A DNA stretch of 64,000 nucleotides, taken from positions 14,194,281-14,258,280 of the forward strand of contig NC_088301.1 of assembly GCF_032854445.1 (NCBI RefSeq). The letters run 5' to 3'. This DNA comes from Liolophura sinensis (Eukaryota > Mollusca > Polyplacophora > Chitonida > Chitonidae). The notes beneath the pieces are model-generated. The model saw nothing but the letters and a program-made list of their open reading frames with translations. It ran no database searches and was not told where the DNA came from. Position numbers and translations under genes: made by a program. Positions 45,501 to 54,500 of the stretch are shown piece by piece; positions within the stretch are counted from its first letter, which is position 1, and the number at the start of each line of letters is the position of its first letter.

Positions 45501-46140
45501 TATTTTATATTATATTAGCCCCAGATATGAGAAATACAAAGATGCATGGATGATATAGCCCATACCTATGTCTTTGAACATAATTCATCCTTACTACTAG
45601 GGGTTTATATATGTTGTACATATTCAATGTTAAATGATGCTTATCTGGATTATGTTCAGCATAAACCAACATATGGTCGGAAAAAATCTGCAGATATCTG
45701 ACATCAGGCGACTCTTAGTAGTAATGTCTGATATCGGCAAATTTGTCATCGAGAACAGCCTTTCATTGTCAAGATGGTTGGACAATAGAAGGTTTGTTTT
45801 GAAAGGCTGATTGTTGTGCTGTGTAAAATTGGGATTAAGAAGCAATCAATTACAGAAATGTACATTTTCTGATGAAAACCGCATCAGGACACCCTTAAAC
45901 CAGTTAACCAGCTCATACGAGAACTAAAACCGTAATTGGCGTGCAATGACTGTACCGGTCCATCGCTGATAGCCTATGCTATGCACCCGAATGAAAAACA
46001 AGGGATTTAATGTCCTGTTTGCTTTCTGAAGTATATTACTGAATTTTGTACTGAAGCTGAAACACACACAAAAACACAATTTTACCCAAAAGCAAGACCG
46101 AGAACAGCACGCCCAACAGCATCATCCTTCCCGTCGCCAT
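33387..46140 (-). CDS. 26-29-p: Secreted papain-family protease, 26/29-kDa protease (counting factor associated protein D-like)
   Basis: Ten exons in order: 46140-46086, 42768-42628, 41765-41593, 39890-39653, 38455-38263, 37219-37025, 35960-35869, 35526-35365, 33962-33773, then from the gap to 33387. The start [19 protein letters not shown] is a signal peptide. Exons 2-4 are the family's unusual N-terminal region ([20 protein letters not shown]), exons 5-6 hold the I29-type propeptide, and exons 7-10 the peptidase C1 domain: oxyanion Gln and catalytic Cys in [23 protein letters not shown], and the Asn motif [14 protein letters not shown]. The segment with the catalytic His falls in the N gap. 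Exon 6 contains an apparent one-base frameshift before VDWRLYG. Insect relatives are lysosomal/haemocyte proteases that cut into 26- and 29-kDa chains. The stop is at 33389-33387. Family call is firm; activity of this copy cannot be judged because of the gap. Confidence 0.88.
33523..33722. other. Assembly gap (200 N)
   Basis: Exactly 200 unknown bases, probably a fixed-size placeholder. It hides the acceptor of the last intron and the exon segment with the protease active-site His. Any frame read across it is meaningless. Confidence 0.98.
33773..33962 (-). CDS. 26-29-p: Protease exon 9
   Basis: 190 nt, acceptor ctctacag, donor TGTG/gtatgt, phase 1 out. Reads [20 protein letters not shown] and [10 protein letters not shown]. 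Confidence 0.92.
34225..34368 (+). repeat. MITE-like family A, 3' half
   Basis: CCCTGAAATTGGCCCATCTA and AAAAAGGTTGAGGAATTAAT in protease intron 8. Confidence 0.55.
34830..35140 (-). repeat. Dispersed repeat family C, diverged
   Basis: CTGTCATCGATGAACTTACT parallels TGTCATTGATGAACTTACTG of the 20362 copy. It includes a C-run near 34945-34960. Confidence 0.42.
35365..35526 (-). CDS. 26-29-p: Protease exon 8
   Basis: 162 nt, acceptor tcttttcag, donor CAG/gtaagg, phase 0. Reads [20 protein letters not shown] and [11 protein letters not shown]. Confidence 0.94.
35869..35960 (-). CDS. 26-29-p: Protease exon 7 (catalytic cysteine)
   Basis: 92 nt, acceptor acctgtcag, donor AAG/gtgagg. Reads [20 protein letters not shown], with the oxyanion-hole Gln and nucleophile Cys. 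Confidence 0.94.
36754..36980 (-). mobile_element. SINE family 1, nearly complete
   Basis: Tail, core and most of the head (GAACTCACAGCGACCGCATT) in protease intron 6. Confidence 0.75.
37025..37219 (-). CDS. 26-29-p: Protease exon 6, with apparent frameshift
   Basis: Acceptor gttacag at 37220; reads [20 protein letters not shown], then ends at TTGTATG/gtaaga. The upstream frame gives [10 protein letters not shown], but the expected mature-enzyme start VDWRLYG lies in the +1 frame from about 37043. 195 nt leaves phase 2 while exon 7 needs phase 1, confirming a one-base surplus (or two-base loss). An alternative donor at CCAG/gtagac (exon end 37044) would restore phase but delete the conserved DWR motif. 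Confidence 0.82.
37350..37578 (+). repeat. MITE-like family A, intact copy
   Basis: Begins ATAATTCTACAACCTTTTCG and ends CGAAAAGGTTGAGAAATTAA, i.e. roughly 20-bp inverted ends; inside are AAGGTGTTCATTCCAGCAAA and TTGGCAAATCCAACC. About 230 bp. Confidence 0.7.
37810..37985 (+). mobile_element. SINE family 3 copy
   Basis: Head AGTGGCCTAATGGTTAAAAT and body GTAGCACTTTGGCAGCATGG shared with 60987-61305. In protease intron 5, close to the 21-bp array. Confidence 0.6.
38021..38245 (-). repeat. 21-bp tandem array with fused acceptor/donor motif
   Basis: About ten units in protease intron 5. On the minus strand each has a T-run, then CAG or TAG, then GTATGGGAC; AG/GTATGG is exact in seven units. 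The period is a multiple of three, so the read-through frame from exon 5 stays open as FFRYGTA heptads until a TAG. The other strand reads PEKSSPIP-type repeats, which are an artefact of the same unit. Confidence 0.9.
38263..38455 (-). CDS. 26-29-p: Protease exon 5 (propeptide start)
   Basis: 193 nt, acceptor ccttgcag, donor GTCAG/gtatgt, phase 2 out. Reads [13 protein letters not shown] and the I29 helix [21 protein letters not shown] tandem array with AG/GTATGG units begins 18 bases into the following intron. Confidence 0.92.
38612..38836 (+). mobile_element. SINE family 1 with AAACT tail
   Basis: Head from ATTCTCGAATGACCCGGGAG, core CACCATAATGCTGGCAGCCA and an (AAACT)n tail instead of the usual AAAT. 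In protease intron 4. Confidence 0.75.
39012..39640. repeat. Cluster of MITE-like families B, A, B
   Basis: Two family B copies (39012-39235 and 39418-39640: CTAATTCTTCAACCTTTTCA, ACAATATTTCGGAACTTTCT, ending AAAGTTTGAAGATTTACA) flank a reversed family A copy (about 39243-39405), all in protease intron 4. Confidence 0.62.
39653..39890 (-). CDS. 26-29-p: Protease exon 4
   Basis: 238 nt from acceptor ttttgacag to donor AACAA/gtaagg. Reads [20 protein letters not shown] and [20 protein letters not shown]. An inner acceptor ten bases on would break the frame, so the outer one is used. Confidence 0.88.
40003..40236 (-). mobile_element. Two adjacent SINE family 1 fragments
   Basis: A tail fragment (40003-40075) followed by a second tail plus core (40086-40236), in protease intron 3. 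Confidence 0.65.
41015..41278 (-). repeat. MITE-like family B copy with SINE-like insertion
   Basis: TCAAAATATTGGTTGAAGGG matches family B in reverse; a short CAGTCATATGACGACGAG piece of SINE family 2 lies inside near its end. Confidence 0.5.
41593..41765 (-). CDS. 26-29-p: Protease exon 3
   Basis: 173 nt, acceptor ttatctag, donor AAG/gtaacg. Reads [20 protein letters not shown] and [12 protein letters not shown]. Confidence 0.9.
42268..42583 (-). mobile_element. SINE family 2, near-complete
   Basis: On the minus strand the head GATGGCACAGTTGGTAGAGC (A box) and GATCCAGGGTCAAAGC (B box) precede the body shared with 7215-7445. In protease intron 2. Confidence 0.72.
42628..42768 (-). CDS. 26-29-p: Protease exon 2
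   Basis: 141 nt, acceptor tttacag, donor GATG/gtaaaa. Reads [20 protein letters not shown] and [11 protein letters not shown], signature of the 26/29-kDa N-terminal region. Confidence 0.9.
42787..42801. repeat. (TA)n microsatellite
   Basis: Short TATATA run just upstream of the protease exon 2 acceptor on the minus strand. Confidence 0.7.
45079..45265 (-). mobile_element. SINE family 1, head-truncated
   Basis: TTTGATTGGTGTTTTACACC through ACCGGAGAAGCAGCCAGCAT in protease intron 1. Confidence 0.75.
46086..46140 (-). CDS. 26-29-p: Protease exon 1 (signal peptide)
   Basis: ATG at 46140-46138, hydrophobic core [12 protein letters not shown], donor TTTTGG/gtaaaa, phase 1. Confidence 0.82.
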
Positions 46141-48365
46141 CTTTGTGTCATGTGATTCACGGGATCGCAAGAGGGCGTTTCACCTTTGAAAACACGTGCA
46201 ATATTAAGTGTTATAACATGCACGTGCTTCACCGGCGTAATTCTATACAGGCCTATTTCAGTTCAAGATTCTTACTTGTTGAATATAAGTCAAGACAACT
46301 TGAGAAAAAAATGTAACTTATTTTGTGTTCTGTCCATTGTATAGATTGTTTCTTTTGAAAGTTACCTAAGCTTTTTTTTGATCCGTTGTTTTTTTTAAAT
46401 TTCATTGTACAACCTGCTTGAGCCTTCTGCTGTCTTTTGACATTAACTTGTATACATGTAGTCAAGCTATAAGGGGGTCAACTTGAACCTTGACGTGATA
46501 TGATCATGTAGGTATATATACATCCGTTATATATTGTCACGAGTCATGATTTTGTAAGCGAACACGCCATACATGCACTGCCTCTGATTAATCACTTATA
46601 ATATATGATTTAAAAATGCGCCAAAGAAAGTCAGTCTTTGAGAGTTTAGGTTTTTTCTTTGGTAAATATCCTACAAACACATACAACACAGTCACCGAAG
46701 TTGACTTTGCTTATACAAACTCCATAACGGAAATTTAGGCCCATTTTCGCGCCAAACCATATTTACGAATATGCGTCTAACAATTCTTTCCATTTGATTT
46801 TTGTTAAGATTAATTATTATTATTATGAAAACAGCATAGACATATGTCCCTTGTGAAAGTTAACTCGCGCTCTTGTGCTCCTCCATAACGTATTTTGTGC
46901 ACATCTAATGGAATTGTAATTTATCCGAAACTGTGGCATTTAACCCAGGAACAGTAACTCTGTGGGTTTGACAAGCCAAATGCAACTTAGGTGTTCCATC
47001 TTCGCAGGTGTGCGAGGTGGTAGCACGATTTCATGTAAGAATTTTGTGATCTGCGGAAATTTAGTTACAGGGTGTTGTAAAATAGTCAGAAAAAAAATAA
47101 TATTGCATTACCACTGCGTCAAACTGTTAATTTCGCAAGCTAGAAAAAAAATAATGAAAGCTAAGAACGTCTTTTGTTGGATCAGTCAATCACTTCTTTC
47201 CTTGGTTTTCTCAGATTTCAGAAGTTACGAATATTTTGACCCATACTGCCCAAAACTAGTTCAATACCGGTATTATTACATTGTTCGTGATTTTTTTTTA
47301 TCACATTTAACCCAGTAATTGTTACACAGTTTGTTTTGATACTGACAGTGATAGCATTTATTGTGACTCCTTTTGATTTGTACAATCTAGGACACCCAGT
47401 GAATGCTTGGGGTTTGTGTGACACTAATCTTGTTTTATTCATGGGTACAGTAATTCCAGGTTTTATGATTAGGGTTTCTAGTCATAAATGTATTTGGCTT
47501 GGATGCAGGCAGACCTGCAGTTGGGGTTAACCAAATTAAAGTGGAGGTAAATGTATATTTGCAGATGTTATTAGGCACATCTTAATTAGGCACAATGTTA
47601 AATGTAGTTCCTCCATGTTTTATATATTCATTCCGTTGACCAACAAGGTAAATGTCAGAATGTTAACTAAGGAGGGGATCATTTAGCTGGCTGAATTAAG
47701 GTACATGTAAGTTTAAAGTCAGAGATCTAGTTAAGTAAGTAATTCTACAACATTGAATATACTGCCTTCATATTTTATTCATGTAGTTCTGACATTCATT
47801 CGGTCCATAGTTAAATTAGGTGTGAGATCATTTAACTCCCTGAATTATTAATTAAGCTGCACTTTTAGTGTGATGTTGGAGTTTCCCACAAACAAATTGT
47901 CTTCGGATTGAATGGATTGATTATTTTGTGACAAACTGGATTGGTTTATTGATATCTGCGAATAAAAAATCATGGCGGTAATTTTTTGCTAGAATGCTAG
48001 CAAATGTGAAACTTGCTTTGTGCTTGTAGGGGATTCTGTCGTGTGTTTTTTTTTATATCATCCAGGTTAGGGTAAAATTCAAACAATCCTCAACTGCACC
48101 AGATATGTGTTTGGATTTTTGGGGATTTGAATTCAGCTTTAAAACATTATTTTCAAAAGGCAAGTTCAGAAACTAGTCAGTTCAGTTAAATATTGTTACT
48201 GAAGTGTACATATAAATATAAAGCCATTTTGTTGCCCCTAAAGATGGACCTATGGACAAGGTAGGAGGTTATTTTAACGATCTGTTTGTACTAGTCATAC
48301 ACATAAACCAAAGCTTGCATCTTATAATCAAAATTGTAAGAATATTTGTTTGCTTTGATTTCAGA
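46141..48365. promoter_or_regulatory. Upstream region between divergent protease and SSX2IP
   Basis: The protease starts leftward at 46140 and SSX2IP rightward at 48366. The promoters are expected here but no TATA box or other decisive element was found. A possible short coding exon for SSX2IP is at 48244-48260. The open frame at 46962-47318 has no recognisable product. Confidence 0.45.
48244..48260 (+). CDS. SSX2IP: Possible upstream mini start-exon of SSX2IP
   Basis: ATGGACCTATGGACAAG followed by gtagga. Joined to the 48365 acceptor it would give MDLWTR in frame with the main start. The family normally starts at the MxDW corresponding to 48366, so this may be only 5' UTR or chance. Confidence 0.2.
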
Positions 48366-48572
48366 ATGGCTGACTGGGGAGCTTGGAAAAACTCCAGCCC
48401 TGCGGGGAATGAGCTGCTCTCCCTGTACAGTAACTGTTCCCAACTTAGCCCCTCCCTCTACAACAACCTATGTGTGAATGGCAGCTTTACCCCATCTCCA
48501 TCCAAACTGGAGAGTAAAATGAGCTTCTGTGACAAAGACAATATTGACCAATGTGCCTCTATACTTAATCAA
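48366..48572 (+). CDS. SSX2IP: SSX2IP coding exon 1
   Basis: 207 nt; acceptor gatttcag ends at 48364, start [20 protein letters not shown], end [12 protein letters not shown] like the EDNIEQSISYLDQ block; donor CAA/gtgagt, phase 0. Confidence 0.9.
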
Positions 48573-51500
48573 GTGAGTGGTAGAATTTGAAATATGTAAG
48601 TACAAATTTAAGATAAAATCATCTAGAGATAAAAATGTTAAATCACTTTGGCAAACTGCGGCCAGTTCTGTATAGTCATACATTAGGAAGAATGAAAGCA
48701 GTAGAAAGAATGAATGATAATAGCTTCCAACCTATTCAGCCCTCTCAATTCACAAGTGTACTTCTGTCCCAAAAAAAAAGTGCTGAGGCAAAGCAATAAT
48801 TCTGCGGCAAAAGTAAATTTGCCTCGGCAATAATATTTAAGATAAATATAAACACAGCTGAGTACAGTTGAAAGTAGGCCTGCATTATGGCATCCATACT
48901 CTGATATTATTTTGAACTCAATGCGGTACAGTTGTGACTCCTTTTATTTACTTTTCCACAAATATACGCACTGCAATTTCGGCAGCCTGCTGGTCTCGAA
49001 TATCATTCCCCCACCTTAAAATGAAACCTATCTGTCATAAAGGTCATGCTGACTAGGCCCCTCTCCCTGACATCAGATGGCGCTAATCGCTTCAGAACGG
49101 TCGCCATTGTGGGTTGGTTTCATTTAATATTACATTCAATGCAATCCATCTCTCATCCATCAACAGTCTTTTTCTTTACCGTTGCGTCTCAAAATTCTAA
49201 CTCGCTCCAAATTACGTCTTTTCTTGTCTCGGCTTATCTCTCTACTGAGCATTACTCTGTTTTTAAACTATCACTGGCAAACCCTGCCCATGCTGTGGAA
49301 GTGCCAGTAGGCATTTGGGCCTAAATATTGATAAATTTAGATGCCTAAAACCACCTTTTATACTTGAATTACTCTAATTCCTTGACCTTTTCACATATAA
49401 AAGAGCTTTCAGTCAGCACAATTTTAATGTGATTTTGGAGACAAAACTACATTGGTTGGATTGGAAAATTTCGTGGTTTCACAAAAACTGTTATTTTATC
49501 AGTCTGTACAGAATAGTGCCTTCAGAATGTATCTGAATAAACACCTGGTAAACCTGCAGAAAGGTTGAAGAATTACAGTACTGTAAGTCAAATTTTATTC
49601 AACAACACACAAGAGTTTATGTTCTCCCAGGAATGACATACTCAGCACTTTTTATCCCTTGTGGCTAAGCTATCATAATTAAGCATTCCCCTCGGCAATT
49701 GCCGGTTGCTAAGTGAATTGAGTTGGCTATCTGTTCAACGCAATTTCAGCCATCTCCTAGGAAACAAAAGGTGAAATGTAAGGAATGCATGAATAAATTT
49801 TTTGATGTCACATGAGCGTCTATGTGATGACAAGAACATTGAGCCATTAACTGTTTTGTATGTGTGATATTTTTGCTGCCATCTTTTACTTTGCTATGAT
49901 ATTGTAATTGTCTTTTTTATTACATCATATTTTGTGTACTGTGTGCATGGCAGTTCATATGAAATCCTATCATTCAAACTTCGATTCATTTGGGCATGAT
50001 ATACCTAAGTCAGGTATAATTGATGTTTATATCAGCTGACAGGTGTTAATCTGACTAAAGGTAGAGTGGAGATTGTTTACTGTCCTGCTTGATGTGAGTC
50101 ATGTTCAGACCTGTTGTACATAAGATGTTGCGTCACCGTTAGAGTCTAATTATAGCTGATCTAGCACAGGTGAAACAGGTGCCTTAGTCATAGATGCAGT
50201 AGTAGGTAGTATTGTCAGGGTTGCAGAAGTGCAGGTACCTGTAGTAGGTGATAGGTAAGGTATTTTTATTGAACAGTGGCATGTACTGTACACGAAGGTA
50301 ACCAAATTCTTTAAACTTTTCACCTGCCTCTGCAACCAACATTTTGAAACATTCTGTGATAACTATTGGTTGTAGAGAACTAATTTGCTCAGCTTCATGA
50401 AGGTTGCATCTGTAGTCACACAAATAAATTTTCTTTCCATTGTTTTCACAATTATTGCATGCATAAATTCCACTGAAAATATGTGCTATAGAGGTTGAAA
50501 AGGTAGAAGATTGACATGTAATATTGTTTAGTGGTGCACATAGTTTTAAAACCAGGTTTTGTACATATACTGTAATTGTTCAACGTTTTCGTACATGTGT
50601 GTTTGCAAGGTGTTTATTCAAGCATATTCTGAAGGCATTATTCTGTGGAGACTGATGAAATTATAGTTTTTGTGAAGCCCTGATATTTGCCTATCCTACC
50701 AATGTACATAGTTTTGTCCCCAAAACCAAATAAGAAATGTGCATAAATTGCACTTAAAGTTGCTCTGTCAGAGGTTGAGGAATTTGTGTTTTTAAATATA
50801 TAATAGTTACCCTGTCTTAATAGGTTTGAGTTTTTATATGGTGTTCATTTCATAAAGTATCATTCTGTATGTTATTACTGTAACTTACATGCTGTGAAGG
50901 ATTTATGAAATGTGACTGGAGAATAACAGTGATATTAAGGCTTCCCTTTAGTGCCTGGTTTTAGCCTACATCATTGGTCTATCTCATTTAACAGTGATAT
51001 TAAGGCTTCCCTTTAGTGCCTGTTTTTAGCCTACATCATTGGTCTATCTCATTTAACAGTGATATTAAGGCTCCCCTTTAGTGCCTGTTTTTAGCCTACA
51101 TCATTGGTCTATCTCATTTAACAGTGATATTAAGGCTTCCCTTTAGTGCCTGTTTTTAGCCTACATCATTGGTCTATCTCATTTAACTTTCTCATTTGAC
51201 TTTCTGACTGACTTTAAATCTCAATAAGAAGACTGAAAACTACTTTGTTCTGTCACGTGTTAGCATTTACCATAAACTAAATAAAGATTTCCTGTGGTTT
51301 CCTGGATCACTATGCTCCACTACATGTATTCGCCGAAAAGAAACAAAAACTTCATTATCAGGCCTGCAAAAAGATTCGATGTTCTCCATACCCACTGTTC
51401 CATACAAAAAAAGGCTATTTATGGTCATTTGATTGTGTTCCGTCCTCTTGTTATTACAGGAGCTGATGATGCTGGGCTTACAGTCTGTCTATGGTGCGGA

Positions 51501-54500
51501 GTCTGATGCTGTGGATCTGTGCTGTCTGATCAACTGTTGTCATGATCTCATTACACAACATCACAAAGCTATGCATGAGAAAGAGGAGCTGGAGAACAGG
51601 TGGGCTGTAACTATAGGGCTGATTCAAATGGTTTAAATGCTGCAACTAAGAGGCCAGAGAGGCTGCATGTTTGAATCCGGCTATTACTGTTTTGGCTGAG
51701 AGGTGTGTCAAGAGGTGTGTGAGGTATCTAGCAAAGATTAGTGGTTTACTCCACGGGCTCCAGTTTCTTCTACATGCAAGCTTGATCGTGCCAGTTCTCT
51801 AGGTACCCCGTCTACCGTCTGTCCTCTGTACAGCATTAGCGATACTCATCCCTGAAACAAAAACCACAATCTTACACTGCGCCATTGCTGCTATCTTCAT
51901 TCCCTTATTTATTTAAAAGTCATAAAAGTCATTAATCCTTGACCACGACTTTGAACATCAATTAATCCATGAGTATGTTGTATTGTATGACCAGCAGAGG
52001 CTAATGAGTAACAGTTGAACAAATTGTTTCCTTCTGTGACGTTTCACTTTTTTGTGTGCTAAGGTGTTTTATGAGCACACATATGCCAATGAAAGTGACG
52101 TAATAAAGGAAAGAAGAATAGATTTCATAGCTTGGACTGATTTGTTACAGGCAAGAAGAAAATCTCCTTTTCAGTATTTACTCTTACATATGTGTTTAGA
52201 TTGGTTCTGTTTTAGTTTGTCTCAGCTACCACAAATTTCTGTTGTACAGAATTCTTTGTATTTTGAAGAAGATGCTGTGATGTTATTGTTCTTGTTGTTA
52301 ACCAGGTACCACCGTTTGCTGTCAGATTTGGACCAATCACAGACCCTGCAGGCACGCCTAAAGGCAGATTTAGACCAGAGTCAGCGGCAGTGTGCGCAGT
52401 GTCAGGAGAAGGAACGACAACAGAGTGCTAAAAACAGAACACTAACAGCCAAACTCAAGTCCGAAAAGGAGGAGGTAGGATTATTTTGTCACGTCAGTCA
52501 CTCACTGCAGAGTTAGCTGTGTAACTTGTCTCCCTAGAAAGTTTAGAAACTCATTGTGTTGTGATTTTGGAAACAGTTTGATTAAAAGAGTTTAAAGTGA
52601 ACATAAAGCCTGCCACTATACATACAGAGAAAAAATGATGTAGGACACAGTTATCACAGAAGAGTTTGTAAAAAATTCTATAAAGGTTTGAAAGCCAAGA
52701 AGATGAAGTTCGTCAGTGGGGATATGGCACTGACAGACAATTTACTCTCAGTCGCCATGTTGTAGAAGCCCTTAAGAATGTGGCCAATCACTAGCGCTGA
52801 AACCGTCAGGTGATAATTGGCTGTCACGTCAAAGAACTTATTAGCTATCGAATGTCTGTGTGGTTTCTTATAGTGGATAGACAGGTAGTGATGCAATAAA
52901 TTGGATTTTGCTGTTAGTTTAATTGTTAATCTGATGCATTTTGAACCACACATATATGAGCAGGGAACTCAGAATGGCTTCATGTCACAGTGTGTACATG
53001 TTGGGCAGGAGACTACAGTAACTTGTCGGGGTCAGCTGCCAATAAAACCCCCTCGGGATAGTCATTGCTTGAAGAAAAGTATTGACATTATTTTTCCTTA
53101 GCAAAGTCAGCTTTACGACAAAAATATCTTCTCAAAATATGAATGGAGGGGTCATTATAAATCAGAAGGTCCTGCTATGTTCGGTAAATTCCCTGGGGTC
53201 TGTACAACCAGCGAGGCCAAGTGCTTACACCAGTACAGGACAAGGACAAGGACAAGCAGGACCGCTAAAACATGATGCTTGTGTCCACAAACATTGCCCT
53301 GCCCAAGCCCCAAACTAAAAACATTGGCTCCTTGAACAGAGCTGATACTCTTTGGTTGTGTATCAGATGTTTTTGTTTGTATTGTCTCATTGTCACATTG
53401 TTTAATATCGATGGTATGTGAAAGCTCCTAGGTTTTGTGACATCACTCTACATGGCTGTAACATGTCAAAATGGTGTCACCAAATGACTGGCTAGATACT
53501 GATGATTGTTTGCTATTTTTATGTTGTTGAGAAGTGCTGTAGACTTTTTAAAATATTTTTGGAACATTTCTGCAATACTACTTCATTAATTAATTCAGCT
53601 TAAGTGGCTGACTTTATGTTCACTTTAATGAACAATGCCACATGTTCATTCCTGCCAGCAAATCTCAACCAGCCTTTCTTAAGACTTCATAAATCAAGAT
53701 TAATTTTATTTTTTACTCGGGCATATCTTTTTTTTTTTAATTGGAAGTTTCAGATTGCGCCTCCCCACCTCCAGTAGTCATGAAGTGTGCTTCTCTTTGT
53801 TTTCAAATGTTTATATCCATTATATGATTTATCCGATCATCAATTAATCAATTATTTGATTTCCTGTTGTTTAGTGATGATTTGGTAAATGAGTTGGGGC
53901 TTGAACATTTGTCGTTTCACTAGGTGAAAAGGTTAAAGTCTGTGATGACAAGTCGAGATTTACAATACAAACATGATTTGAAGAAGAAAGAAAGAGAGGC
54001 AAACAAATTGAAAGAAAGGCTACATCAAGTGCTAATGGACAAGAAGCATGAACGTCAGATAGGTAAGCACTACACCAGGTGCTAATGGACAAGAATCATG
54101 AGCATTGGAGAGGTAAGGGCTACACCAGGTGCTTATGGACAAGAATCATGAGCATTAGAAAGGTAAGGACTACACCAGGTGCTAATGGACAAGAATCATG
54201 AGCATTAGAGAGGTAAGGGCTACACCAGGTGCTAATGGACAAGAATCATGAGCATTGGAGAGGTAAGGGCTACACCAGGTGCTTATGGACAAGAATCATG
54301 AGCATTAGAGAGGTAAGGACTACACCAGGTGCTAATGGACAAGAATCATGAGCATCAGAGAGTTGAAGGCTACAGCAGGTGCTAATGGACAAGAATCATG
54401 AGCACTGGAGAGGTAAGGACTACACCAGGTGCTAATGGACAAGAATCATGAGCATTAGAGAGGTAAGGACTACACGAGGTGCTAATGGACAAGAATCATG

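Larger units (their letters stand above)
42769..46085. other. Protease intron 1
   Basis: A 3.3-kb intron with a SINE (45079-45265) and an AT-rich dispersed element around 43090-43230 that resembles, in reverse, 30670-30830. Open frames at 43264-43476 and 43546-43752 match no recognised protein. Confidence 0.5.

Noticed and set aside
46962-47318. 118-residue open frame upstream of SSX2IP
   Set aside because: No recognisable family and AT-rich, low-complexity composition; likely chance.
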